64,000 nucleotides of DNA from Mycobacterium syngnathidarum. Its GTDB lineage: Bacteria > Actinomycetota > Actinomycetes > Mycobacteriales > Mycobacteriaceae. How positions within the stretch are numbered: the stretch's first letter is position 1; each line of letters begins with the position of its first letter. The stretch spans positions 69,090-133,089 of the forward strand of contig NZ_MLCL01000077.1 in NCBI RefSeq assembly GCF_001942625.1, in the 5' to 3' direction. The notes beneath the pieces are model-generated. The model was not told the origin of the DNA. It saw only the letters and a program-made list of their open reading frames with translations, and made no database searches. The position numbers and the translations under genes were made by a program. Positions 36,014 to 44,954 of the stretch are shown here, in pieces.

Positions 36014-38184
36014 GCCAGTCGGTGCAGCCCCCGGTGGCCAAGCGCGGCAATCACCGCCGCGAACATCACGGTGACGTGTTCATCGATCCTTATGAATGGT
36101 TGCGCGACAAGGACAATCCCGAGGTGATCGCGCACCTGGAGGCCGAGAACGCCTACACCGAGGTCGCCACCGCCCATCTGGAACCATTGCGGCAGAAGAT
36201 CTTCGACGAGATCAAGGCCCGCACCAAGGAAACCGATCTTTCGGTGCCGATGCGCCGCAACGGCTGGTGGTATTACGCACGTAGCTTCGAGGGCAAGCAG
36301 TACGCGGTGCACTGCCGGTGCCCGATCGGCGATCCCGACGACTGGACCCCACCCGAGCTCGGCGAGGGGGCCGAGCTCCCCGGCGAGCAGGTCCTGCTCG
36401 ACGAGAATGTCGAGGCCGACGGCCACGAGTATTTCTCGCTCGGTGCGGCCACGGTGAGCCTGGACGGCAACATCCTGGCCTACTCGGTGGACGTCAAGGG
36501 TGACGAGCGATACACCTTGAAGTTCAAGGATTTGCGTACCGGCGAGCTCTACGACGACACGATCACGGGGATCGGCGCGGGCGGCACCTGGGCCGCCGAC
36601 AGCCGCACCCTGTACTACACCACGGTGGATGACGCGTGGCGGCCGGACACCGTATGGCGGCATCGGCTGGCCTCCGGTCTGCCTTCTGAGAAGGTCTACC
36701 ACGAACCCGACGAACGGTTCTGGGTGGCGATCGGGCGCAGCCGCAGTGACAAGTACCTGTTCGTCGCCTCGGGCAGCGCGGTCACCACCGAGGTCCGTTA
36801 TGTGGACGCGAATGACCCGACCGCCGAACTCACCACGGTGTGGGAGCGTCGCGATCTGGTGGAGTACTCCGTCGAGCATGCTGTGGTCGGCGGTGAGGAC
36901 CGGTTCCTGATCCTGCACAACGACGGTGCCGAGAACTTCATGTTGGTCGACGCTCCGGTCAGTGACCCGAGTGATTTCCGCACCGTGATCGAACACCGGA
37001 CCGATGTGCGTCTGGACGGTGTCGACGCGTTCGACGGCTTCCTGGTGATCAGCTATCGCAGTGAGGCATTGCCGAAGATGGCGCTGTGGCCGCTCACGGC
37101 CGATGGCTACGGCACGCGCGAGGAGCTGACCTTCGACTCCGAGCTGACGGCCGCAGGAATGGGCGGCAACCCGAACTGGTCCACTCCCAAGCTGCGGATC
37201 GGGGCGACGTCGTTCATCACGCCGGCCCGGATCTACGATCTGGACCTGGCTAAGCCCGAAGGTGCTCCTCACGTGCGCGCTGGCGAGCGCACCCTGCTGC
37301 GGGAGCAACCTGTGCTGGGCGGCTACCGGCCCGAAGACTATGTGGAGCGCCGGGATTGGGCGATCGCATCCGACGGGGCGCGGATCCCGATCTCCATCAT
37401 CCATCGGGCCGGACTGCAGTTCCCGGCGCCGGCGTTGCTCTACGGCTATGGCGCTTACGAGTCGTGTGAGGATCCGCGGTTCTCGATCGCAAGGTTGTCG
37501 CTTTTGGACCGCGGCATGGTGTTCGTGATCGCTCACGTGCGCGGGGGCGGAGAGTTGGGGCGGCCGTGGTATGAGCACGGCAAGCTTCTGGAGAAGGCCA
37601 ACACCTTCACCGACTTCATCGCGGCCGCACGGCATCTCGTGGACACCGGAGTGACCCGGCCGCAGAACCTGGTGGCTCTCGGGGGCAGCGCCGGTGGCTT
37701 GTTGATGGGCGCGGTGGCCAACATGGCTCCGGAGCTGTTCGCCGGAATTCTGGCCCAGGTGCCGTTCGTCGATGCGTTGACGACGATCCTGGACCCGTCC
37801 TTGCCGCTGACCGTGACCGAGTGGGACGAGTGGGGAAATCCGTTGGAGGACCCCGAGGTTTACCGCTACATGAAGTCATACACGCCGTACGAGAATGTGG
37901 CGGCGCAGGACTATCCGGCCATCCTGGCGATGACCTCGCTCAACGACACCCGGGTGTACTACGTCGAACCGGCCAAATGGGTTGCGGCCCTGCGGCACGC
38001 GAAGACCGATGGTCATCCGGTACTGCTGAAGACGGAGATGGTGGCCGGCCACGGTGGTCTGTCCGGACGCTACGAGCGGTGGAAGGAAGCCGCGTTCCAG
38101 TACGCCTGGCTGCTGGCTGCCGCCGATCCCGACAATTACGGCAGCGGCCAGGTGGGCAGCCTCTTCGGCGGTCCGAACGCCTGA
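36010..38184 (+). CDS. ptrB: Oligopeptidase B (S9A), intact
   Basis: Cytosolic prolyl-oligopeptidase-family serine peptidase of 724 aa cutting small peptides after basic residues. A seven-bladed propeller (about 75-420) precedes the hydrolase domain. Ser is in [11 protein letters not shown], Asp in TSLNDTRV and His in [10 protein letters not shown], with the conserved [14 protein letters not shown] upstream. In the M. tuberculosis reference the equivalent region is annotated as two genes, ptrBa and ptrBb; here the frame is uninterrupted, so this is the full-length form. Translationally coupled to purC by a four-base overlap. Confidence 0.95.
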   Translation: MSQSVQPPVAKRGNHRREHHGDVFIDPYEWLRDKDNPEVIAHLEAENAYTEVATAHLEPLRQKIFDEIKARTKETDLSVPMRRNGWWYYARSFEGKQYAVHCRCPIGDPDDWTPPELGEGAELPGEQVLLDENVEADGHEYFSLGAATVSLDGNILAYSVDVKGDERYTLKFKDLRTGELYDDTITGIGAGGTWAADSRTLYYTTVDDAWRPDTVWRHRLASGLPSEKVYHEPDERFWVAIGRSRSDKYLFVASGSAVTTEVRYVDANDPTAELTTVWERRDLVEYSVEHAVVGGEDRFLILHNDGAENFMLVDAPVSDPSDFRTVIEHRTDVRLDGVDAFDGFLVISYRSEALPKMALWPLTADGYGTREELTFDSELTAAGMGGNPNWSTPKLRIGATSFITPARIYDLDLAKPEGAPHVRAGERTLLREQPVLGGYRPEDYVERRDWAIASDGARIPISIIHRAGLQFPAPALLYGYGAYESCEDPRFSIARLSLLDRGMVFVIAHVRGGGELGRPWYEHGKLLEKANTFTDFIAAARHLVDTGVTRPQNLVALGGSAGGLLMGAVANMAPELFAGILAQVPFVDALTTILDPSLPLTVTEWDEWGNPLEDPEVYRYMKSYTPYENVAAQDYPAILAMTSLNDTRVYYVEPAKWVAALRHAKTDGHPVLLKTEMVAGHGGLSGRYERWKEAAFQYAWLLAAADPDNYGSGQVGSLFGGPNA

Positions 38185-38250
38185 CTGCGGGATCGTCGGT
38201 ATCGATCGACGCACGCGGGCACTGATCTAGTCGTTGTCAAGATTCGGGGC

Positions 38251-38256
38251 TAGGAT
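38251..38256 (+). promoter_or_regulatory. -10 hexamer (TAGGAT) for the tetR gene at 38264
   Basis: TANNNT seven bases before the ATG at 38264; it contains the alternative ATG at 38255 and so argues for the downstream start. Confidence 0.45.
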
Positions 38257-38263
38257 GGCCGGC

Positions 38264-38809
38264 ATGGGCTATCACCACGGCGACCTGCGGGCCGTGATCC
38301 TCGCTCAGGCCGCCGACCTGGTGGCCGAGCGTGGCGCCGACGGCATTTCGCTACGCGAGCTAGCCCGCGCCGCGGGCGTCTCCCACGCCGCTCCCGCGCA
38401 CCACTTCACGGACCGGCGCGGCTTGTTCACCGCGCTGGCCACCGAAGGGTTTCAGCTTCTGGCCGCGGCGTTGACTGACGCCCGGCCGCAATTCATCGAT
38501 GCCGCCAAGGCCTATGTGCGGTTCGCCCTCGACCACCCCGGCCACTACCAGGTGATGTTCGATAAATCGCTCTACGACGACGCCGACGCCCAGCTGGTTG
38601 CCGCCTCGGCGGCCGCCGGCGCCGAGCTGAACCGCGGCGTCGGTACCCTGGCCGATCCGAAGGCCGCTGCCGATCCGAACGGTGCAGCTCTGGCGGCTTG
38701 GTCTCTGGTGCATGGTTTTTCGATGTTGTGGCTCAACGACGCGATCGACACCGCGGGTGATCCGATCGCGAAGGTGGAGGGTCTGGCCGCGATCTTGTTC
38801 GACGGGTAG
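38264..38809 (+). CDS. TetR-family regulator
   Basis: Regulator of 181 aa beginning MGYHHGDLRAVIL, a start typical of a TetR subgroup with the C-terminal TetR_C_33-like domain. Helix-turn-helix ISLRELARAAGVSHAAPAHHF at about residues 32-52. The ATG at 38264 was chosen because a -10 hexamer lies seven bases upstream; the ATG at 38255 falls inside it. It lies 19 bp before the glutathione peroxidase gene, a possible target. Confidence 0.87.
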   Translation: MGYHHGDLRAVILAQAADLVAERGADGISLRELARAAGVSHAAPAHHFTDRRGLFTALATEGFQLLAAALTDARPQFIDAAKAYVRFALDHPGHYQVMFDKSLYDDADAQLVAASAAAGAELNRGVGTLADPKAAADPNGAALAAWSLVHGFSMLWLNDAIDTAGDPIAKVEGLAAILFDG

Positions 38810-38815
38810 GTCCGG

Positions 38816-38821
38816 TAGCGT
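38816..38821 (+). promoter_or_regulatory. -10 hexamer (TAGCGT) for the peroxidase gene
   Basis: TANNNT seven bases before the ATG at 38829, so the peroxidase may be transcribed separately from tetR. Confidence 0.45.
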
Positions 38822-38828
38822 CGCAAGC

Positions 38829-39317
38829 ATGAGCCTCAAGGACATCCCGCTGACCACCCTCGACGGCAAATCCACCACATTGGCCGAGTTGGCCGACGGC
38901 GCTGCACTGGTGGTCAACGTGGCCTCGAAATGCGGATTGACGCCGCAGTACAGCGCGCTGGAGAAGCTCGCGCAGGAATACGCGGCTCGCGGGCTGACCG
39001 TCGTCGGGGTCCCGTGCAACCAGTTCATGGGTCAGGAGCCGGGCTCCGCCGAGGAGATCCAGACGTTCTGCTCGACCACGTACGGCGTGACGTTCCCGTT
39101 GCTGGCCAAGGCCGACGTCAACGGCGCCGACCGTCACCCGCTCTACGCCGAGCTGGCCCAAGCCACCGACGCCGCCGGAGAGGCCGGCGATATCCAGTGG
39201 AACTTCGAGAAGTTCCTGCTGACCCCCGGCGGTGAGGTGGCCAACCGGTTCCGTCCCCGCACCGAGCCGGACGCACCCGAGGTGATCGCGGCCATCGAGG
39301 CGGTCCTGCCGGCCTGA
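38829..39317 (+). CDS. Glutathione-peroxidase-family thiol peroxidase (Cys type)
   Basis: Peroxidase of 162 aa with the GPx thioredoxin fold. Peroxidatic Cys in NVASKCGLTPQY (C35), Gln in NQFMGQEPG (Q69), Trp in WNFEKFL, and a candidate resolving Cys in TFCSTTYG. Mycobacteria lack glutathione, so thioredoxin or mycothiol-linked reduction of hydroperoxides is the likely chemistry. No counterpart is in the M. tuberculosis order at this place. Followed by an 8-bp-stem hairpin. Confidence 0.92.
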   Translation: MSLKDIPLTTLDGKSTTLAELADGAALVVNVASKCGLTPQYSALEKLAQEYAARGLTVVGVPCNQFMGQEPGSAEEIQTFCSTTYGVTFPLLAKADVNGADRHPLYAELAQATDAAGEAGDIQWNFEKFLLTPGGEVANRFRPRTEPDAPEVIAAIEAVLPA

Positions 39318-39332
39318 TCTCTGGCCCAATGG

Positions 39333-39351
39333 ACACTCTGTGTCAGAGTGT
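39333..39351 (+). terminator. Short hairpin after the peroxidase gene
   Basis: ACACTCTG-TGT-CAGAGTGT, perfect 8-bp arms with a 3-base loop, 15 bp after the stop. It could instead be an operator for the next gene, whose start is 41 bp away. Confidence 0.4.
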
Positions 39352-39391
39352 TCGACACCGTCCCGACATGTGACGTTGCCACACTGGCAGC

Positions 39392-40096
39392 GTGACCGGA
39401 CAACTCATCGTCTCGATATCGCAGCTCAGCGATCGCACGCTGGGTGATGTCGCGTCCTTCTCCGCCGAACTCGATGCCCGTCGCGTGCCCGCCTCATTGT
39501 TGGTGGCACCCCGGCTCAAAGGTGGCTACCGGTTGGATCGCGACGCCGACACCGTCGAGTGGGTGGCCCGACGTCGCAGTGGCGGCGACGCCGTCGTGTT
39601 GCACGGCTACGACGAGGCGGCCACCAAGAAGCGTCGCGGCGAGTTTGCCTCGCTGCCTGCCCACGAGGCCAACCTGAGGTTGATGGGCGCCGACCGGGTG
39701 CTCGAGCATGTCGGCTTGCGTACCAGGCTGTTCGCCGCTCCCGGCTGGACCGTCTCGCCCGGCACGGTGAGAGCCTTGCCGCGCAACGGCTTTCGTTTGC
39801 TGGCCGATCTGAACGGGGTCACCGACCTGGTCCGCCAGACCACGACACGAGCCCGCGTGGTGGGCATCGGAGAGGGATTTCTGTCGGAGCCGTGGTGGTG
39901 CCGCACCGTCGTGCTCTCGGCGGAACGCACGGCGCGCCGCGCAGGCACGGTCCGCGTCGCGGTTGCCGCACGGCACCTGCGCCGGCCCGGCCCCCGGCAG
40001 GCCATGCTCGATGCGATCGACCTGGCTTTGCTGCACCAGTGCGTGCCCGCCGTCTACCAGTGGCGAGGATTTTCGGTACTGACCGACGCGGCCTGA
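39392..40096 (+). CDS. Polysaccharide-deacetylase-like protein (Rv0784/DUF2334 type)
   Basis: Protein of 234 aa matching the position and style of Rv0784. The NodB-like barrel shows as LIVSISQLSDRT, SLLVAPRLKGGYRLD and VVLHGYDEA with the metal-site His, then FAAPGWTVSPGT. It lacks a clear second HxxxH zinc pair, so activity is uncertain. No signal peptide is visible, unlike secreted deacetylases. GTG start. The FAD dehydrogenase gene follows after about 20 bp. Confidence 0.8.
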   Translation: MTGQLIVSISQLSDRTLGDVASFSAELDARRVPASLLVAPRLKGGYRLDRDADTVEWVARRRSGGDAVVLHGYDEAATKKRRGEFASLPAHEANLRLMGADRVLEHVGLRTRLFAAPGWTVSPGTVRALPRNGFRLLADLNGVTDLVRQTTTRARVVGIGEGFLSEPWWCRTVVLSAERTARRAGTVRVAVAARHLRRPGPRQAMLDAIDLALLHQCVPAVYQWRGFSVLTDAA

Positions 40097-40103
40097 CAAC
40101 GGC

Positions 40104-40109
40104 TAGTCT
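40104..40109 (+). promoter_or_regulatory. -10 hexamer (TAGTCT) for the FAD dehydrogenase
   Basis: TANNNT eight bases before the ATG at 40118; the spacing is at the long end for leaderless start. Confidence 0.35.
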
Positions 40110-40117
40110 TGCGTCTC

Positions 40118-41788
40118 ATGGCAGACGCCGATGTCATTGTCGTGGGGGCGGGTCTCGCCGGGCTGGTGGCAGCGTGCGAACTGGTCGAGCACCCCGGCGG
40201 AGCCGGGAATTCGGGCCGGAGCCTCCGAGTCCTCGTCCTCGATCAGGAGAACGCTGCCAACCTGGGCGGCCAGGCATTCTGTTCTTTCGGTGGACTCTTT
40301 TTCGTCGACAGCCCCGAACAGCGCAGGCTCGGTATCCGCGACAGCCAGGAACTGGCGTTGCAGGACTGGCTGGGCACCGCGGGGTTCGACCGTCCCGAGG
40401 ACCATTGGCCCCGGGAGTGGGCGCACGCTTATGTCGATTTCGCGGCCGGGGAGAAACGCAGCTGGTTGCGCGCCCGGGGCCTGCAGACCTTCCCGTTGGT
40501 CGGGTGGGCCGAACGGGGCGGTTACGGCGCGCTGGGTCACGGCAATTCGGTGCCGCGGTTCCACATCACCTGGGGGACCGGGCCGGCGATCGTCGACGTC
40601 TTCGCCCGCCGGTTGGCGGGGGAGCCCCGGGTGCGGTTCGCGCACCGGCACCGCGTCGACGAGCTCATCGTCTCTGAGGGGGCCGTGACGGGGGTGCGTG
40701 GTGCGGTGCTGGAGCCGTCCGACGCCCCACGCGGGGCAGCGTCGTCACGGAACGTCGTCGGGGAGTTCGAGTTCCGCGCCTCCGCGGTGATCGTGGCCAG
40801 CGGCGGGATCGGCGGCAACCACGATCTGGTGCGTAAGAACTGGCCGGCTCGCATGGGCCGGGTGCCCGAGCAATTGCTCAGCGGTGTCCCCGCGCACGTC
40901 GACGGCCGGATGATCGGCATCTCCGAGGCTGCCGGCGCAAACGTCATCAACAGCGACCGGATGTGGCACTACACCGAAGGCATCACCAACTACGACCCCA
41001 TCTGGCCCGACCACGGTATCCGCATCCTGCCCGGCCCCTCGTCATTGTGGTTGGACGCCAACGGAAAACGGTTGCCCGGCCCGCTGTATCCCGGCTTCGA
41101 CACCCTGGGCACGCTCGAGCACATCTGCCGCACCGGGCAGGATTACACCTGGTTCATCCTCAACGCGCGGATCATCGCCAAGGAGTTCGCGTTGTCGGGT
41201 CAGGAGCAGAACCCCGACCTCACCTCGCGCAGCGTGCGCGAGGTGCTGTCACGGGTACGTCCCGGCGCACCGGCGCCGGTACAGGCATTCGTCGACCGCG
41301 GAGTCGACTTCGTCAGCGCCCGCACGCTGCGCGAACTCGTCGCCGCCATGAACGATGTGCCGGATGTGGTCGAACTCGACTACGCCACAGTGGCCGCCGA
41401 AGTCACCGCGCGGGATCGTGAGGTGGTCAACAAGTTCACCAAGGACGGGCAGGTCACCGCGATCCGGGCGGCCCGCGGCTACCTCGGTGACCGGTTCAGT
41501 CGCGTCGTGGCCCCGCATCGGCTCACCGATCCGAAGGCCGGACCGATGATCGCCGTAAAACTGCATATTCTGACCCGAAAGTCCTTGGGCGGGTTGGAAA
41601 CCGATTTGGACTCGCGCGTACTCAAGGAGGACGGCACCGCGTTCGCCGGCCTCTATGCCGCGGGCGAGGCCGCCGGATTCGGCGGCGGTGGGGTGCATGG
41701 CTACCGGTCCCTGGAGGGCACGTTCCTGGGCGGCTGCATCTTCTCCGGCCGCGCGGCCGGTCGTGGCGCGGCCGGAGACATCGCGTAG
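40118..41788 (+). CDS. FAD-binding dehydrogenase (Rv0785, KstD-like family)
   Basis: Flavoprotein of 556 aa in the fumarate reductase/3-ketosteroid dehydrogenase superfamily. N-terminal FAD motif VIVVGAGLAGLVAACEL, a second glycine-rich VASGGIGGNHDLV, and the C-terminal FAD site YAAGEAAGFGGGGVHGYRS with the closing LGGCIFSGRAAG. The insert around 290-420 forms the substrate cap. The family is annotated as oxidising cyclic ketones or steroids; the actual substrate is unknown. A TTG at 40109 adds three residues but the ATG fits family starts. Confidence 0.9.
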   Translation: MADADVIVVGAGLAGLVAACELVEHPGGAGNSGRSLRVLVLDQENAANLGGQAFCSFGGLFFVDSPEQRRLGIRDSQELALQDWLGTAGFDRPEDHWPREWAHAYVDFAAGEKRSWLRARGLQTFPLVGWAERGGYGALGHGNSVPRFHITWGTGPAIVDVFARRLAGEPRVRFAHRHRVDELIVSEGAVTGVRGAVLEPSDAPRGAASSRNVVGEFEFRASAVIVASGGIGGNHDLVRKNWPARMGRVPEQLLSGVPAHVDGRMIGISEAAGANVINSDRMWHYTEGITNYDPIWPDHGIRILPGPSSLWLDANGKRLPGPLYPGFDTLGTLEHICRTGQDYTWFILNARIIAKEFALSGQEQNPDLTSRSVREVLSRVRPGAPAPVQAFVDRGVDFVSARTLRELVAAMNDVPDVVELDYATVAAEVTARDREVVNKFTKDGQVTAIRAARGYLGDRFSRVVAPHRLTDPKAGPMIAVKLHILTRKSLGGLETDLDSRVLKEDGTAFAGLYAAGEAAGFGGGGVHGYRSLEGTFLGGCIFSGRAAGRGAAGDIA

Positions 41789-41823
41789 GCCCCCGGCCCC
41801 TTGGCTCGCGGTCGCACTCGCGG

Positions 41824-42462
41824 TCAGAACAGAGTGCCGTTTTCCTCGGTGAGCACCTGGAATTCGGTGTTCGTCATCTCGGCCAGCCGACCGTAGTAGA
41901 TCCCCCGCGCGTTCGGCTCGATGATGCCCTGATGGATCGGCACCGCCCTGCTCGGTGCGACCGCGCGCAGGTAGTCCACGGCCTCCGAGATTTTCATCCA
42001 GGGGGCGGCCGCGGGCGTGGCAAGCACGTCCACCGGTTCGCCCGGCACGAACAGCGCGTCACCGGGGTGCATGAGCCGCGCCGGGTGCTCGTCGTCGCCC
42101 AACAAATACGAAATGTTGTCGATCACAGGGAGTTCCGGGTGGATCACGGCATGCCGACCGCCGGTCCCCCGTACGTTGAGCGAGCCGATCCGGAACTCGT
42201 CGCCCGGATGTACCGCCTTCCAGGGGGCGCCCAGTTGAGCCGCGGTCTGGGGGTCGGCGTACAGCGCCGCTTGCGGGTTGGCCTCGATCAGCGCGGGCAA
42301 CCGGGCGGTGTCGGCGTGATCCGGGTGCTGGTGGGTGATCAGGATGGCCGACAGACCGGTGATGCCTTCGAAACCGTGTGAGAAGGTGCCCGGGTCGAAC
42401 AGCACAGTGGTGTCCGAAATACCGGCCAGTAGGCACGAATGTCCGAAATGCGTGAGTTGCAT
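41824..42462 (-). CDS. Metallo-beta-lactamase-fold hydrolase (Rv0786c type)
   Basis: Zinc-dependent hydrolase of 212 aa, UlaG-like subgroup. Metal motif ILITHQHPDHAD, N-terminal MQLTHFGHSCLL, GTGGRHAVIHPE, and LMHPGDALFVPG with the bridging Asp. A further His is in PIHQGIIEP. The ATG giving MQLTHFG was chosen because homologues start there; upstream in-frame codons lie in the promoter of the divergent secreted-protein gene. Cytosolic; the substrate is unknown. Confidence 0.9.
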   Translation of the reverse strand: MQLTHFGHSCLLAGISDTTVLFDPGTFSHGFEGITGLSAILITHQHPDHADTARLPALIEANPQAALYADPQTAAQLGAPWKAVHPGDEFRIGSLNVRGTGGRHAVIHPELPVIDNISYLLGDDEHPARLMHPGDALFVPGEPVDVLATPAAAPWMKISEAVDYLRAVAPSRAVPIHQGIIEPNARGIYYGRLAEMTNTEFQVLTEENGTLF

Positions 42463-42481
42463 ACCTATATTGTGGCGCTCG

Positions 42482-43144
42482 GTGGGGATATGGCGGGTGA
42501 TCGTGGCGATGTCGATCGTGCTCTGCGGGCTGGCCGTAGGGCCGCCTTCGGCGCGGTCGGAGCCCAGCGCCGACTGTCCGCCACTGTGCGACCGCATCCC
42601 GGATTCGGCGTGGGTCGCCCCCTCTGAACTCCCGTTGAACCGCCAGTACCGCTGGCCCGGCCTGGCCGGCTTGGCCGTGACATCGGTGGCACCGCGCTTC
42701 CGCTTCGAGGAGGAGTGCGCGTCACCGCCGATACCCGGTGATCCGCGCGGTTACGCTGTCGCGGCGCGGGCCGAGGTCTCCCAGCCCGCCGGGCACTGGC
42801 AACTGAGGGTCCAGGTGATCCACTGGCGTGGCGACACCTGGCAGGGCGGTCAGACCGCGCTCGCTGTCGTGCAGGGCGCGGCCGGGGCGCTGCGCAGCTG
42901 TCCGGAGGCGGGAACGTCGATCACCACCGATCGGCCCGGCCGGCTGGTGGCCGCGATGAACCTCGGCAACACCCGGGTGCTGCACCAGTACCTGCTCGCC
43001 GACCCGAACAACAGCACCATCGTGGAACTGGCCATGTGGTCGAGCACGCCGCCCCAGGTTCCGTGGTCGGCGCAGGCGGACAACCAGGTGCTCGATGCGC
43101 TGGCCGACCCACTGTGCACGGCTTACATAGCGTCGTGCCGGTAG
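42482..43144 (+). CDS. Secreted protein preceding purS (Rv0787 position)
   Basis: Exported protein of about 220 aa with no recognised domain. A hydrophobic signal (IVAMSIVLCGLAVG) ends near ARSEPSADC. The mature part begins with Cys pairs (DCPPLCDR) and has later cysteines in FEEECASPP, RSCPEAG, PLCTAY and the C-terminal SCR, so several disulfides are likely. Start uncertain: GTG at 42482 gives a charged n-region; TTG 42470 or GTG 42497 are possible. The stop codon TAG is also the first three bases of the purS -10 hexamer. Confidence 0.72.
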   Translation: MGIWRVIVAMSIVLCGLAVGPPSARSEPSADCPPLCDRIPDSAWVAPSELPLNRQYRWPGLAGLAVTSVAPRFRFEEECASPPIPGDPRGYAVAARAEVSQPAGHWQLRVQVIHWRGDTWQGGQTALAVVQGAAGALRSCPEAGTSITTDRPGRLVAAMNLGNTRVLHQYLLADPNNSTIVELAMWSSTPPQVPWSAQADNQVLDALADPLCTAYIASCR

Positions 43145-43147
43145 AGT
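43142..43147 (+). promoter_or_regulatory. -10 hexamer (TAGAGT) for purS-purQ
   Basis: TANNNT seven bases before the GTG at 43155, built on the preceding gene's TAG stop. It would start a leaderless purS-purQ mRNA. Confidence 0.55.
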
Positions 43148-43154
43148 GTGCGCC

Positions 43155-43394
43155 GTGGCAAAGGTGGTTGTGCACGTCATGCCCAAGGCAGAGATCCTCG
43201 ACCCGCAGGGTCAGGCGATTGTCGGGGCACTTGGTCGGCTCGGACACGGCGGTATCGCGGACGTCCGTCAAGGCAAGCGTTTCGAGCTCGAAGTCGACGA
43301 CTCCGTAGCCGACGAAACCCTGGCCGAGATCGCTGAATCTCTGCTGGCCAACACCGTTATCGAGGACTTCTCGGTGAGCCGGGAGGACTCGTGA
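43155..43394 (+). CDS. purS: FGAM synthase subunit PurS
   Basis: Small subunit of phosphoribosylformylglycinamidine synthase (79 aa), which assembles with PurQ and the small-type PurL to pass ammonia to FGAR. Family pattern [35 protein letters not shown] and [10 protein letters not shown]. The GTG at 43155 gives the exact family length. Its stop overlaps the purQ start by four bases (GTGA), ensuring matched amounts. Confidence 0.97.
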   Translation: MAKVVVHVMPKAEILDPQGQAIVGALGRLGHGGIADVRQGKRFELEVDDSVADETLAEIAESLLANTVIEDFSVSREDS

Positions 43395-44065
43395 GCACCC
43401 GTGTCGGGGTGATCACCTTCCCCGGCACGCTCGATGACATCGACGCGGCCCGCGCAGTTCGTCTGGCCGGGGCGGAGGCGGTGAGCCTCTGGCATGCCGA
43501 CGCCGACCTGAAGGGCGTCGACGCGGTCGTCGTCCCCGGCGGCTTCTCCTACGGCGACTACCTGCGCTGCGGGGCGATCGCGAAGTTCGCGCCCGTCATG
43601 GGCTCGGTCATCGAGGCGGCCGGCAAGGGCATGCCCGTGCTCGGCATCTGCAACGGCTTCCAGGTGCTGTGCGAGGCCGGGCTGCTGCCCGGTGCGCTCA
43701 CCCGCAACGCGGGCCTGCACTTCATCTGCCGCGACGTGTGGCTGGAGGTGGCCTCCAACACCACGGCCTGGACGACCCGGTATGACGCCGGTGCAGATCT
43801 GCTGATCCCGCTCAAGTCCGGTGAGGGCCGCTACGTCGCCTCCGAGACGGTGCTCGACGAACTCGAGGCCGAGGACCGCGTGGTGTTCCGCTACCGCGAG
43901 AACCTCAACGGATCGATGCGCGGCATCGCCGGCGTGTGCTCGGAAAACCGCCGCGTCGTCGGCCTGATGCCACACCCCGAACACGCCACCGAGGCGTTGA
44001 CCGGTCCGTCCGATGACGGGCTCGGGTTGTTCTACTCCGCGCTGGACGCGGTTCTCTCGGTCTAG
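43391..44065 (+). CDS. purQ: FGAM synthase glutaminase subunit PurQ
   Basis: Class I glutamine amidotransferase subunit of 224 aa, releasing ammonia from glutamine for PurL. Nucleophile Cys in [10 protein letters not shown] (C87), His-x-Glu of the triad in MPHPEHATE, oxyanion region [12 protein letters not shown]. It is coupled to purS upstream; purL lies 3.7 kb downstream on the same strand, separated by the encapsulin locus. A strong hairpin follows. Confidence 0.97.
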   Translation: MSTRVGVITFPGTLDDIDAARAVRLAGAEAVSLWHADADLKGVDAVVVPGGFSYGDYLRCGAIAKFAPVMGSVIEAAGKGMPVLGICNGFQVLCEAGLLPGALTRNAGLHFICRDVWLEVASNTTAWTTRYDAGADLLIPLKSGEGRYVASETVLDELEAEDRVVFRYRENLNGSMRGIAGVCSENRRVVGLMPHPEHATEALTGPSDDGLGLFYSALDAVLSV

Positions 44066-44106
44066 TTCTCCGCTGTACCGGCGCGACAAGCGTGGGCAAA
44101 GCGCTG

Positions 44107-44148
44107 CCCGCGAGCGGCGTGCCGGGCAGCAGGCACGCCGCTCGCGGG
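44107..44148. terminator. 17-bp perfect hairpin between purQ and encapsulin genes
   Basis: Arms 44107-44123 and 44132-44148 are exact reverse complements around an 8-base loop, placed between convergent stops at 44065 and 44157. It probably serves both directions; no U-tract is present. Confidence 0.7.
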
Positions 44149-44156
44149 GCTGACAG

Positions 44157-44954
44157 CTAGGCAGTGAGGGCGACGGACGCCTCGGCGGTGTAGGCCAGGA
44201 ACGTCATCGTCTCCTGCAGATACAGCTGCACGCTCTCGGCGTCGTGTGACAGGTAGCCGATCGACACGTCGGTGCCCAGTTGTAGATCGAAATCCCCGCC
44301 GCGAGTGGACAATACGAACGCGCCATCGATCGCGGGTGCCCAGATGATCTCACCGTCGACCAGCCGGCTCAGGTGCTCACGGATCGGGTAACCGTGTGCG
44401 GTGGTCTCGCTGACCTTGGTGTAGGTGGCTGCCGAGAGCAGCACCGAGTACGGCCCGTCGACACCGGCCAGGCGCAACTCCGAAAGGGCCTGGGCGATCA
44501 CATCGGGAATCTCGCGGGCATCGTCGGGCAGGGCCAGCGCCGGATTGGAGCTCGAGCTGCGGATGCCTTCGATCGAGGCCGCCGGATAGCCCTCGAAGAT
44601 CGCCCGGTCCTCGACGAACGCCAGCTTCTTGGCGGCGTCCTTCACCGGATCCCAGTCGGAATCCTGCGCGCCGCGCTCGACGTCGTCAATCGCGGTGCGC
44701 GACACCGTGAACGGAACCCGCAGCCGCACCAGCGGTTTGGCGTCGCGCAGGTGCGCCACGACACCGTCACCGGGAGAGCCGACGTCGAGCAGATGACCCG
44801 TGCTGACCGCCGCGGTGACCGGTCCACCCGGCTCGCTGACATCGACCACGCGCCGTCCGGCGATGTGCCGCTTGAAGGTTCGGCTGGCCTCCAGTTCGAT
44901 CTCGGCCCAGGCGGACTCGGTGATCGGGGCAAGCTCGCGGTACAGGTTGTTCAT
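44157..44954 (-). CDS. cfp29: Type 1 encapsulin shell protein (Cfp29)
   Basis: HK97-fold protein of 265 aa that self-assembles into a protein nanocompartment. Family marks are MNNLYRELAPITESAWAEIE, the E-loop region AVSTGHLLDVGSPGDG, RVPFTVSRTAIDDVERGA, EDRAIFEGYP and the A-domain GPYSVLLSAATYTKV. Equivalent to M. tuberculosis Cfp29 (Rv0798c). Its start overlaps the DyP stop by four bases, so shell and cargo are co-translated from one leftward mRNA. Confidence 0.96.
   Translation of the reverse strand: MNNLYRELAPITESAWAEIELEASRTFKRHIAGRRVVDVSEPGGPVTAAVSTGHLLDVGSPGDGVVAHLRDAKPLVRLRVPFTVSRTAIDDVERGAQDSDWDPVKDAAKKLAFVEDRAIFEGYPAASIEGIRSSSSNPALALPDDAREIPDVIAQALSELRLAGVDGPYSVLLSAATYTKVSETTAHGYPIREHLSRLVDGEIIWAPAIDGAFVLSTRGGDFDLQLGTDVSIGYLSHDAESVQLYLQETMTFLAYTAEASVALTA

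Noticed and set aside
35965..37635. Long open frame antisense to ptrB (about 556 codons)
   Set aside because: Composition is shadow-like and the plus strand has the full oligopeptidase signature.
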